From positions 14,849,395 to 14,913,394 of the forward strand of contig OY727100.1 in NCBI GenBank assembly GCA_963402885.1: a stretch of DNA of 64,000 nt, written 5' to 3'. This DNA comes from Antedon bifida (lineage: Eukaryota; Echinodermata; Crinoidea; Comatulida; Antedonidae). A program made the position numbers and the translations under genes. Shown one piece after another: positions 10,801 through 22,700 of this stretch. Within the stretch, counting starts at the first letter, position 1. Every line of letters starts with the position of its first letter. A model generated the notes under the pieces. It ran no database searches, was not told where the DNA came from, and saw only the letters and a program-made list of their open reading frames with translations.

Positions 10801-11136
10801 TTTAAACTTAATACCCTAAACATCTTCGATATTAACAAATTACAAATCGCCACATTCATGCACAGATATTCAAACAATCAACTTCCAAATATTTTCAAAC
10901 ATTTCTTCATCAAAAATAATGAATTTCACAACTACAATACAAGAAACGCCAACAATTACGCCACAATAAATTTAACCCATAACACAATCCGGAATTCTAT
11001 CAAATACCATGGTCCTCTAGTATGGAATAATTTAAGTCAATCCTTACTAAATACTAATAACTTAAATACATTCAAATCCAAATATAAACAATTCCTTTTA
11101 CGTTTGTCCTCTTGTTGTGTTTGTATTGTCCTGTAG
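7819..11136 (+). CDS. LINE ORF2: PHD finger, AP endonuclease, reverse transcriptase
   Basis: 1105 residues. The N terminus is a C4HC3 PHD-type finger: C8, C11, C23, C26, H31, C34, C47, C50. The exonuclease-endonuclease-phosphatase domain follows (HMNSRSL, GFSETWLDN, GGGVAIYIS, GIIYRPPNSS, CGDFNLDL, ITDHFPVF), about residues 135-355. The reverse transcriptase spans about 590-870 with NYRPISILP, QYGFRPKHST, LFLDLSKAFDTINH, CGVPQGSILGPLLFLIY and the catalytic FADD box. A thumb/C-terminal region follows to the stop at 11134-11136. All core catalytic motifs are intact. The product would nick target DNA and copy the element RNA into it. Confidence 0.93.
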   Translation: MYTRSMSCVSCDKCIRVATYVNCDICNKPSHATCAGFPYSNSLKFYCCKCLEETLPFNHIIDDDEFKHEIKQLNNDHTINYSNLQSLLFNPFDLNDNNDYDYINEITNHNDKCEYYLSDSFNNKIINTNSNLSILHMNSRSLIKNFNSITNYLLTLNHKFQIIGFSETWLDNINNVPSPLTHIEGYTMIQSNRACKRGGGVAIYISDELNFKIRSDINLPTNQNYDSLFIEIESITKNSIVGIIYRPPNSSFQPFINNISNCIDSITKEKKQLFVCGDFNLDLIKHSTHNYTNEFLNTMYSASLYPLIDKPTRITTKTSTLIDNIFTNVLDQKLTPGILFNDITDHFPVFQILNNSHSNQIKNLKCNKKHYSRKINQENIASLGINLMNTNWDDVYQNNSANESYNIFLDRFSSLYDTHLPKTRTKINKRKLCKPWITKGIIKSINTRNKLYKKYIKTPNMINKTNYITYRNKLTRLIRTSCKQHYTNKFNDYKNNIKKTWNIINNILCKNTTKTLPSYFTDNCTKITDPSQIANKFNRYFTDIGPKLSSKISATHGNFTDYLRNLTQNSIFFQPTSGKEILEIIANLKNSKSAGLDDIEPTIIKEIGPFITRPLTHIFNLSLTNGVFPSSLKIAKVIPIHKKNDSHSFENYRPISILPCFSKILERLIYNRLYNFLSSHKSFHDNQYGFRPKHSTDLAILDIQSKISNALSKNHHTIGLFLDLSKAFDTINHTILLTKLSHYGIRGTPLSLLSNYLQNRQQITSFGSYSSEVLPITCGVPQGSILGPLLFLIYVNDIINASNSFEYVLFADDTNIFSSHPDYNTLTRIFNKEIKHISHWLKLNRLSLNINKTEYIHFSPNRTCNDNQNTIHIENTPIKRVTYSQFLGVTIDDNLNWKTHITNIANKISKNIGVLKKLKYILPSNILFSLYNTLILPYLSYCNIAWGITDTKNKTLCPWASTHISKLDKLFKLQKRAIRICTNSHYIAHTKSLFFKLNTLNIFDINKLQIATFMHRYSNNQLPNIFKHFFIKNNEFHNYNTRNANNYATINLTHNTIRNSIKYHGPLVWNNLSQSLLNTNNLNTFKSKYKQFLLRLSSCCVCIVL

Positions 11137-11149
11137 CGTAATTGTGTAT

Positions 11150-11152
<3 letters not shown>

Positions 11153-11181
<29 letters not shown>
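11153..11181. repeat. (AT)n microsatellite
   Basis: Perfect AT dinucleotide run in the LINE 3' untranslated region. Confidence 0.95.
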
Positions 11182-11187
<6 letters not shown>

Positions 11188-11375
11188 TTTCTACTACTTT
11201 AATTAATATTTAATTATTGTCTATTGTAATTGATACAATTATTAGTGTATTTTGTACTGGTGAAACCAGGCTTAAAGCTCTATATTGAGCTTATTTGGTC
11301 TTTTTCAGGCTTTGCATTTTTTTTTATTTAATACTTATGTAAAAATATTAAGTTTGATGCATTGTGAAATAAAAA

Positions 11376-11397
11376 CGAACGAACGAACGAACGAACT
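11376..11397 (+). repeat. (GAAC)n LINE 3' end
   Basis: About five GAAC units marking the 3' terminus of the LINE. Confidence 0.85.
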
Positions 11398-13766
11398 TTC
11401 TATACAGTAATCGCTGTGGCTTAATATTGTCAAGGAATAACCATTATTACTTTTCTAGAAACAAAATTGATTGCAATATAAGGTCTAAATCTAAGACCAC
11501 GGTATCTATATTGCACAAATCATAGAGGTCCTGTGGGGGTTGAAGCCTATAGTTTCAACAAGATCCACCAGTCAAACATTCACCATTTGAAAATTTACTT
11601 TTTCGCGTGTTGTGCTGGAACCGATTAGTAGAAAAATAACCGAATAAACTTTTTGGAAAACGTATCCTATGTTTTGCAGTATAATTGGATGCTTTCACGA
11701 TATTAGGTAGCAACTTTCAACTTTGCGAGCTGCTTTGTTTACGTTGTGTTACGGCGTTATTTTATAGCTTTGACGTTCTTGAAAGTGCAAAAACATTTGG
11801 GTGTCTCAACACAAATCGAATCATACTCACCTTTGATGATGGAATAAATAAGTCATCAAATGTCAATCGAAATATTGTGCATATTAAATTAAATGAAGTA
11901 TGATGGCAACAGAAGGTAATCATTTGAACTGTTATACAATGCAGATGCCTGATCCCAAAGAGCTTAATAATCTTGGAAACAACATGGCGACAACTGATCA
12001 TACTTGGCCACGAAAGAAATCTTATTACTGTAACCTTAGAAACAATATGGCGCAAGAAAAGTATGAAATATAAGTTAATTGTGCTTGTTTTTTAAAAGTA
12101 TCTTGCATGCAAAATGTTTTGACATATTTTAAACTAAATGGTGGAATGTATCAGGACTTCAAAAAATGCATTGTATGTGTTCTAATGTACAAGTAGTACA
12201 TTATATTATGTGAAATGGCTGTGTGCATATCGACTGGAAATTGGATGTATATGTGTAACCCTTCTTGTTCGAAAATACTAATAAAACTCGGATTCCAAAT
12301 AAATTTATATTATTCCGGAGTTTATTCCAATTGAAGTTTAATTTAATCTGAAACTAAAAGAGAAAATACATACATGTATTATAACATAACTAACATACAT
12401 AAATCGATTAAAACAATACAATATAATATGTGTAATTCCTATTAAAACAGGTAACTCTTGATCTCTAATTAATCCAAAATTGTCTTCATAATCAATAACA
12501 TCGTAACAACACATAAATGCTATAGCAATAGTAATTAAGTGAAAATTCAATATAAAACACGCTAATGCTTCATCACTTTATACATTTACTAAGCCTAACA
12601 TATTCCTTGGAATATCTTTAATACAAACGTATCCTTTAACATACTAGATCAAGAGTGTAATAAAAGTTCCAAGAAGTGTACCCCTATGAATCATCATTCG
12701 TTCAGCCAATTCAGCAACATATGTGACCTCGACGGTGATTAGGAATGCTAGCATAGGGTCTAATTGTAAGACAACAATCATATACACATATCATAATTAA
12801 TCAAGCAAGTAGCTTCATTCTAGAAATAATAATTAAAAACGAGTTCAAATATAAAGTTAACTATACTACAATAACAACAAAGATTATACAATTCTAATAC
12901 ATTCTAATAAAACTGATAATACATGAATTAGTCCTATCATCGATTCAATATCGGTCGTCATAATCAAGACGTTCGTTTCTTGATCACTCATCAATAAATA
13001 ATTACTAATGGCCTAAAATAGTATAAGGATTGATCATCGTAAAAAGGCGATAGCCTTTCGTCTAAAGCATCGGCTTCTAATAATTAATAAAATTCGATGT
13101 ATCACTACTAAAATAATAATATTAACGATATAAGTACACTGTAATTAATACACTGATATTCAGGTACAAACTCGCTAAAACAATTTGGGACCTTACTTTA
13201 ATGTGTACAAGTAGCCTATAATGCATATCCTTGGTACGTTAGTGTCTTTATACACACTGTACTATCATAAACAAAAAAGAAGTCACTAGTCTATTAAATC
13301 TATCCTATAAAACTTATTAAATATATAAAAAAAAACAATTAAAGGTAACTAATACAAAACATTTGCTTACCTAAAAGAGCCAGTCGTACGGGCCAGATAG
13401 AAACTTTAAAAAACAGGTTGTTAATATGGTCGGAGCACTGTTACACTTTATATGTCTTGGTTTTATCTGTGTGCATCAGGAGAATGGAATGTGGGGCTAA
13501 GCTTATCTGACAACTTTTGGTAATTTATGTCTTCTTTAATTACAAACATTGCAAGAGGGCTCTCTATATTATGGTTCCCTGTCATTTGTGATATTGCACT
13601 GGGTTACATATGCACAGCAGTTATAATACAATTTTTTTAACGTTTAGCCTACTCAGAACAACTATCTTCTAGGACAACTGTACAACTACCCAATAACCCC
13701 AAAATCCTAAAAAAGAAGTTGTCCTAAGGGGATAGTTGTTTAGATATGCTTTACCACTATCTCAGA
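11398..13766. other. Intergenic region downstream of NEK11
   Basis: AT-rich, many stops in all frames, no recognisable gene, RNA or repeat family. It separates the LINE from the NEK11 stop codon and may contain the NEK11 3' untranslated region. Confidence 0.5.
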
Positions 13767-16700
13767 TCACTTCATCATCTTAGCTTGTTCCTCTAGGAAT
13801 AACAGTTGGTCAACGAGGAAGCAGTCACTAGGGTTACCAACAAACTGTCGAAGACCTTTCATAATGGCATTCTCATCCAGCGTAGCTTTCCCGTCGCCAA
13901 ATCTTGCTTCTTTCAAGAATGAATATGCTTTCTTAAAGGCAACTTTACCTAATTTCTTTTCACAGTCTCTGCAGGATTTATTAAGGAAAATACTAACAAT
14001 TGAAATAGTAGCACACACTTATCACCCATTTACAGTATAACCCCTATAAAGGAACAACTTCGGACTCTCCTTAATAGGGGTGTCTCCAAAATAGGAGTTG
14101 GTCGTGGTGTTATATACATATACTACCCCTTGTGCATTTCACTGGTAAACTCCACTCCCAAAAACTTGTAATAAGACTTTGTTTATGTAGAGCATCTTGT
14201 GTACCGTATATGTGTCTTGTGAACGGAAATGCCACCTTTAGTGAATGAATTATGGTTATTCTTGGCAATTTGCCAAAATGAAAAGAATATATATAAAAAA
14301 AAGGATACAGTGTCAGATTCTTGATTTTCATGTCACGAACAGCTGGCGAGAAGACACCAATTGTGTCATCAGTAACAGTAGCATTATTATCTAAAAATAT
14401 AAAAGTTTTAAAATAAAGCTACAGAAATTCTATTGTCAGCATTTTGTTTTAATCCTGATAAATGCAATGAAAAAGTACAGACAGTAGTATAATTATATGT
14501 AAAATACAATACCTTGCACAGTTGAGTCTAAAGCGTTTTGCATAACGCTCATCAAAGCACCGTAATCATCCTAAAGAAAAGAATAATAATAATAATAATA
14601 GTTCATTCTTATATAGCGCATATATTACCCCAGTCATTTTTTTGGATCAAACACGTATGGAAACATACTCCCATAATGCAGCTAGTAATACATTTATTTC
14701 AATACATAACTAGGTATAAATTAACTAGTAATAATTTGATTGGTATATATATGACAGGTGTATTTCTAGTAAAGGTTATTACACAAGTTGTAATGCTTAC
14801 CTCTTCCTGGTCAAACTCATCATCAGAGTCTGACTCAAAATCTTCATGTTGAGAGTAGAACATTTCCGCAGCATCAGCGTCTTCTGGAATCTGATTCAAG
14901 ATCTCTTTTGGAATCAACTGCTCTTTCGGTTTAGTCTCGGAAGCATTATCACCAGATGTACCATTCTGTTTTTTTTCTGATACCGATTTGCTAGGTTGAG
15001 AATCTGAATCATTTTTATTTCCATTTTCAAATGATTTCTTTTTACGAAGCGGTTTCAGACCTGGTTGAGCTAGAAAAAATAAAAAAGTGATTTAAACATT
15101 GAAATTGGGACACTTTTCATCATAATTTCTTTAAATTTTATGTCTTTAGGCACATGAGGTCAAGGATTACCAATAGTAAATTAATCACTGTCCTATCAGA
15201 TAGGTGGTAATCCACCGATACAGGGATATTTTGTGCACCAGTTCACCGGGGTAATCCCTACTCTGTCTCGAATGATGAACTAGGTTCTTTAAAGTTCACA
15301 CGGGTTATAACTGTGTACACTGGACCCATGGTTTATAGTCCTTTTCTGAGAAGACTTGTTCCACCACCAGAACTAGGAGTGAGTAGGTCTCAAACCCTTG
15401 CCGGTAATGTTTATATATATAAACTTTATTTAGACACGAGACTGATGTACAGCACAACTCGTTCAATCAACATTGATTGTTTTTACACAAGTTTGTGATA
15501 CTATATTACAAAAAAACCAACACCATATAAATACGAAAGAAACGAAAAAATTGAAATTGAAAAGAAACAAAATTACAGCAGAATCCCCTTCATCTGACAC
15601 CTCAATTTAGGGTACACCATACCGGTACTTCCCGTGTAAACGGGAACCCTTATCGAAGTGTATAATTTATGGGGATTCTACTGTAATACATAATAAATCT
15701 TTTTGATTTCATTTACCTTAAAAAAAAAAAATAGTGATAAAACACACATTTTACATGGTATTTAGCCATTTTAAAAGTTGGATGTACACCATCGTAGATT
15801 ACCATACCATTATGTTTTACAATGCATTTTTCAGATACGTTTTAAACAACTTAACTGAATTTGGAAGGGTATCAACATTGAGACTATTCCATATAATTGC
15901 TCCACGATAAGACAGACTTCGTTTTTTAAAATCGGTTTTTGGCTTCGGGATGAATAGATGTGTATCACTGTGCCTTAGATTATAATTTATATCATTGTAT
16001 GTAAATACATTATTTAGGTAAGGTGGGGCATTATCTGTCAAAACCTTATATATAACCATACAACATTCATATCTATCTTGATAAAATAAAGTTGACCAAT
16101 TAATTTGTCTTAGTGCCTCACTACTAGGTGTGTCATATGTTAGACCACACACGACTGTTTTGGATAGTTTGAACTCTTTTCATTAGAGTTTGACTAGTAT
16201 TTCCCCAAATTATGTTACAATAGCGCAAGTAAGGTATTACAATAGAGTTTGCAATATGTTTTAATATGTTTTGTGGAAAATAATAGCTACATCGTCTGAG
16301 CATACCCAATCCATTTAGAGCTTTACCTCGAATGTATTCAATCTGATTTTTCCATGATAAATGTTCGTCTATTATGATACCGAGATGTTTACAATATCGA
16401 ACGCGTGGTACAACATCATTATCTATATAAACTGATCTATTTTTGTCTTTGATAGTTGCCAATCGGTTTGTCGATCCGATCAACATGAACTCGGATTTAG
16501 AGACATTTAGACTCAATTTATTATTTTTTAGCCAATCGTGGATTTGTATAAGTTCTTCATTTATACTTTGGTATATTTCATTTTCATTTTTGAAGAACAA
16601 TAAATTATAGTATCGTCAGCATACATACTTATTTTACATTTGTTTGCAACTTTCGATAGGTCATTTATATATAAGAGGAAAGCAAGTGGGCCCACTATTG

Positions 16701-19700
16701 ACCCCTGAGGCACTCCACATTGGATGTGTGTATAATCAGACAATGTATTATTTACATTTGTGAATTGCTTTCGCTCAGACAGATAGCTCTCGAACCATTT
16801 TAAAACATATTTACTTAAAGATGTATTGTCCCCCAAAAACATGAAAAATGAAGATTAATTAAATCAGACTTTGAATATGTTATTTTGTAGTTTTAATAAG
16901 TTAATCACTTCCATAGAAAAAAAACGAACAAAAATAATGTTTTCACTTGTAAAATGATAAAATAAATGGTTAAATTCAACCAAAAATCCATTGGCTGGCA
17001 GCCAATTTGACCATTTTTTGCTTTAAATTAAATTTTTTCAGGTAAAGACATTTTTTTTTCGATCAAAGTAGTTAACTATTATGTTACATTAAAATGGAAT
17101 ATTAAAAAAAAAATTTTTTAAGAATTATTTTTTCAGGGGGACAATACATCTTTAAACCATAAAGTCTCAATTTACTTAATAGTATGTTATGGTTTACCGT
17201 ATCAAAGGCCTTTTTAAAATCTAGTAAACAGATTCCGACCAGCTTACCCTCGTCTATTGCACTATACCAGTCTTCCGTCACTTTTGTAAGTGCAGTAGAT
17301 GTTGAGTATGATGGTCGAAAACCTGATTGATTTATACATAACAGATTATTATTATTCAAAAAAGCATAAAGTTGATTAAAAACGACTCGTTCAATTATTT
17401 TTGAAAGTATAGGTAGGACGGAAATGGGACGATAATTATTAGGGTAAGTTTTTTCACCATTCTTAAAAATAGGCGTGACCTTTGCTATTTTCCACGTATT
17501 TGGGAATTTACATGTTGTGAAGGAGTGATTTATGATTCTTGTAATTGTTGGGGATATAATCGGAGCAGACAGTTTTAGAATGCCCGGTGGTAAGTTGTCA
17601 TGACCAGTGGCTTTGTTTTTTGAAAGATTACTTAAGTATTTATATACAAATTCACATGTGATGTGTTCGAATTCAAAATTTTTTTCCGTGAAAGCATCGA
17701 TTTCATCATAATTTATATCATTTATCGGCTCATGTATTTGTGATGCAAGATGTGAACCTATATTTGAGAAAAATGTATTAATTTCATTTGCGATGTCCTT
17801 AGCTTTATAGAGGACATCGCCATTATCATTGCAAATTGTTTGAATAGTTTGAGTTTTCTTTTTTGACGATATAATATATCTTATGGTATCCCATGTTTTT
17901 TTTACATCGTTTTTATTTTCTTTTATACTTTCTTGAATAAAATTAGCTTTACTTTTACGTATTAATTTATTGCACATATTTCTATACTTTCTGTACCTTT
18001 TCCAGAGTGATTCATTTTTAGAATGTTTACATTCTCTTTTGAGTTTATCTCTTTCTCTCATCTTTTCAATTACATCATCAGATAGCCAAGGAGCTGTTTT
18101 TTTACGTACCCTGTGTTTTTTCCAAGGAGCATGTTTATCTAAAATTTTGGTTAGTGTAGTTTCGAGAAGTTTGGCACTCTGACTTACGTCGCCACTGGCG
18201 GTAATACCATTCCAATTTACCATTAATAAATCGTTTAAAAAACTGTCTTCATTAAATTGTTTAAAGTTTCGTGTCATTTTATAATTATGATCCTGTTTAT
18301 TAATTTGATTTGTTTTATTGGAATCTTTATTATTTTTCGCCCCTTTCCCTATTATAGCGAATGGCATTGAGTGGTCACTTAAGCCGACGTGGATAACTCC
18401 AGACTTTAATATTTTAGAAACATTTGAGAAATACATAACATCTATTAATGTAGAGGAATGTTTTTCTATACGTGTTGGTTCTTCAATGATCTGTTTTAGA
18501 TTAAAATTTTCACTTAATTCAATTAGTTTCTTTGTGTAGCAATGTGGATTGTCAGACATAACGTCACAGTTTAAATCTCCCATCATCATAATATCTTTGT
18601 GTTCCAGTTCAATCTTTTGAAATATATTTTGTAAATATTCAAAAAGAACTGCTGTAGTATTTGGAGGTCTATACCACAATAGAACAATTAGATTTTTACA
18701 TTTATCACGTACTATTTCAATAGATAGGAGTTCGAGTTCATTACACATTAGATCATTCCTAATTTTGTGGTTGGTTTTTAGGTTTATATAGAGTGCTACA
18801 CCTCCACCTTTTTTAGTTTTACGTCTATCTAGTCTGTGTAATATATAATTTTCAACATGAAAATCTTCATCAATAAATGTATTATCTAGAAATGTTTCGC
18901 TTAAGCCAAAAACATTGAAATTGTTGTTATTTAGAATACGTTGCAATTCATCAAAATGTAAGTCTAGGCTACGTATATTTAAATGTGCAAATATAAAACC
19001 CTTTTGATTTAGTTCCTCAAATATATGAGGATCTTTTTTTACTATTTGGTTTATATCTGTTATTGTATTATTCCTATTATTTATTACATATGAGTGGTTA
19101 TCATTAATTAATACATCATCTATGGCCTGGGAACATTCAGTAGTATTGTTAGTCTCTTTTTCGGACTGTGACTTTAATGTACTTCTTAGACTCTTTGGTC
19201 AATTTTTTCGTTCGTAATAATAATGATCATAATTATGTACATTACCACAATATCTTGCTTTATGACCATATTGACCACATGATTTACATGTTAACTGTTT
19301 TTGATAGTAGCATTCGTAAGCTTGATGGTTGTTTAGTCCACATTTCCAGCATGGTTCATACATATAGGTTGACTCTTTGGAGCCATAACTAAACTGTTGG
19401 TAACTGCCATTTCTTGCTTGTTGATTATAATAACCATGTCTATTTCGTTTCCAGGGGCGTGTATTTTGATTTCTGTTTATTTGACATTCTTGAGCATGTT
19501 GCCTGGATGATGATTTCTCTGTATATTGAAAAAAAAAAAAAAATTGAAATTTGACTCGCTCATAACAAACAGGGAAATATATATGTTTTAAAACTACGGC
19601 TAACACTAATGGAATTAGTAGTTTCCAGTAGTTTTTAAAAAATTAATTTATGACAATGATATTACTAAGTATGCAAGTTAGCTTACCTTGTTTTATGGTC

Positions 19701-22700
19701 CCAATGTCTTCTCTATCAAAATAGTTGTCATGAGTGGTAGAATAATAGTCATTTTCTTGTTGATAAATTGAGATATCTGGTGTACTGGGAGGAAGGTTAG
19801 CACGGAAGGCAGGATCGTTGTACACATCTGGATTGTCTTTCACCCATGGTATATTCTGTGCAAGATACATAATATTAACAATTTAGTATAAAGTGAAAAA
19901 GGGCATTTCTCACGCCGCTCCTTTAGCCATATTCAAGAGAACAGAAGCAATAGGAAACAGTTACCATGCGGTAGCTTATAGTATAATACGGCTGAAAAAA
20001 ATAGTATTTGGAAACTCTGGACATGTGCACACCCCAAAGCATGTCTAGGAAAAGAGCGTCTATAAAAACATTTTCTGATAAATATTGAGATGCATGTAGG
20101 TGGTAGATTGTGAGATGAGCGGCGATATAGATATATACTGTAACACCACCACACTTATATATTGACAACATTCCGAAAAACATGTTTCTGTTGAGCTGTA
20201 ATTAGTAGCCCGTTTACATACCCTCGAACTACCTCCTTGCCATACTGGTGGTTTATATGTACCCATATTCTCTTGTATCAAAGTCTTTCTCTGCACATTA
20301 CCTGCTAAATTCTTCCTAGCTTCCTCCCTAGACAAGGCAAAACAAATTTAACTTCATGATATAATGGAGAAAAGGTTAGAAATATTCTACTTTGAGAAAC
20401 GCAATGTTACTAAAAACTGGGCAATATTAGGGAGCTTTTGATTTTCGGCAACCGTTACCTTAAAACCTTGGCTTTTTCATCTCCCTTTTGCATTTTCTTC
20501 AACCTCATACGCTCCCTCTGTGTCATATGTTTCAGCTCTTCTTGCTGTCTCTTCAGACTGGCATTTTGATCTTCAAGGTGGGTTTTTTCTCGTAACATCC
20601 TGGCTATCTCATCTGTGTCTGTTTTCTGACTGTGGACGTCATCTCTATGTTCCTTAAATGCTGCTATCTTGTTTTTCATTTTCTATATTGTAAATAATGA
20701 TGATGCATGGCAATATTAGTTTAACTATTCTATTTCTAATTTTAAATGGTATCTTACAAAATTGTCAACTTTTGTGATATACTACATGTTCAATTTGATT
20801 ACTTAATCAAACAAAAGGATTCTAATTTTGATGATAGTATAGTACTTTGCCCTAATCTTAATCAATAAATATTATACATATAGTTATACCCATGGAGAAT
20901 AAGTTAGTTCTCCATGATATACCATATCGTAAAGTGGTAAAATTGTTTATAGAGCATGTTGAGAATAACATTAGTAATCACCTCTATATGTCTTTCTACA
21001 AAATCTATTTTTGTTATTTCAGTTGCAGATGGTCTGTGGGAAGGATCTTTCTCGAATAGCCTAGAAAATAAAAAGCATCTTATTTGTCATGAACCAACTC
21101 AACCAGTCGTTGGATACGAGTCAACCAAGAAGAAGTAGAAATGTTTGGTTATTTAGCATGCACATATTCAGTACTAAGGATACTTTTGGTAAACAATTCT
21201 TTAAAATGGACTGCAGCACACTCTTACCTTTGTACAAGTTGCCGTAGATTCTGGTGATACATGTCTGGTAACTCAGGTTTATTCCCTCCAACTATCTTAT
21301 ACACAATTCCCATAAATGACTGGCCCTCAAATGCATGCTGCAATGCACATATTTCATACAGTATACATGCTACAGACCTAAATACCAAGTATAAATTCTA
21401 TTATCTGCACAACAGATTACAGTATATAATTATAGAGAGAGAGCGTTTGTATGTTACGGCACACATCACTATAATTTGATACCTCATGTGTGTATGGTAT
21501 CAAAATATATGTCATCTTGGGTCCAACATGGTGACCAAAATAATGGTGGCCAAAATAATGGTGTCTAAATGGCCCACCTGTGTTTTTATGTTTGTTCGTT
21601 GTAATAAACGTGTATGATTACCCAAAAAAAACTTGCTAAATTATTGTATAATCAGGTTAACACAATGCAGTTACCGCAGTAGAATAATTTTATTCTCCGA
21701 CAACACTGTAAAACTTTATGTGACAAAAAATGTGATGTGCCCATATATGGACATGATGATCATATCACTACTATATTTGGGCATATCCCACCATATTTGG
21801 GCACATCAAACTTTTTTGGTAAAAACAGTTTGATAGTGTAGACAGAGCTTCAGTTTCTTGCATTTTTTGTTTGCTTATTCTGGCAAAAGTATTGAAAACT
21901 TACCATAAATCTGACTTTGAGTTGTAGCCCTCATGATTCAGTACCTCTGGACTCATGTAATAGGGCGTTCCTATGAAGGTACTTGCATAGTCTGATGCCC
22001 CCATCAATACACGTGATATTCCAAAATCTCCAATCTTTATCATATTGTTTTTTAAAAATATATTTGAAGTTTTAAGATCTCTGTGAAGCACTTGTCTGAA
22101 ATGCGAAAACAAAATTTGTAAATTTTTTTACCGAGATGGCAGAATGGTAAAGATCATCCTGTCTGTGTCATTGGACAAAATAATTAGCTATTTGAATATT
22201 GAGTGCGATAAACCGTTTGAGGCTCACTCACTCCATGGTGGTAGAACAAGTCTTCTCGGATAAGGACTATAAATCGTAGGTCCAGTGTACACATCTAGCT
22301 CATGTGCACTTTAAAGAACCTAGTACATCTTTCGAGAGGAGTAGGGGGTTACCCCGGTACACTAGTTGACACACAGCCACTCTAACATGGACAGATGAGA
22401 GAGCGCCTTAAAGTGGCTGCACTGACATGAAAGTAGTTGAAAAGTGTAAGACCACAACATAACAGTGCCATGAGCAATGATCCATTTGTTGGAATTCGGA
22501 GCTATACAAGAACTTGTATGTTAAGTCGCTGGTCCCAGGTGATTGCATAAAGTATGTAGCAGATGAATAATTCAGTATAATGTTAAAAGAAGAATGTATC
22601 TATGCCATGGTGATCTATTGAATGCAAACTTACCGTCTATGCATGTGTTGTACAGCTAGGACTAATTGTACAAACCAGTCCATGACAACACCTTGGTCAA

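Larger units (their letters stand above)
6073..11397 (+). mobile_element. Full-length-looking non-LTR retrotransposon (LINE, CR1/jockey-like)
   Basis: Two long open frames on one strand, ORF1 (6073-7026) and ORF2 (7819-11136), followed by a 3' untranslated region ending in about five GAAC repeats at 11376-11397. A short microsatellite instead of poly-A at the 3' end is typical of the CR1 group. Neither ORF has an internal stop or frameshift, so this copy may be mobilisation-competent. The 5' boundary lies somewhere left of 6073. No clear target duplication was found, which is common for this group. Confidence 0.85.
15817..19510 (-). mobile_element. Broken LINE (jockey/CR1-like) inside NEK11 intron 9
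   Basis: The 5' part (19510-19199) encodes the end of ORF1 with two CCHC zinc knuckles (CWKCGLNNHQAYEC, CKSCGQYGHKARYC). ORF2 follows: endonuclease (FAHLNIRSL, LSETFLDN, GGGVALYI, GDLNCD, LSDHSMP) and reverse transcriptase (NYRPISVLP, QSGFRPSYST, LLDFKKAFDTVNH, CGVPQGSIVGPL, YADD). It is not intact: a MITE interrupts ORF2 at 16819-17151, and single-base shifts lie near 16590 (just after YADD) and near 16145. It therefore looks like a dead copy. Its zinc-knuckle ORF1 and lack of a PHD finger mark it as a different family from the LINE at 6-11 kb. Confidence 0.88.
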
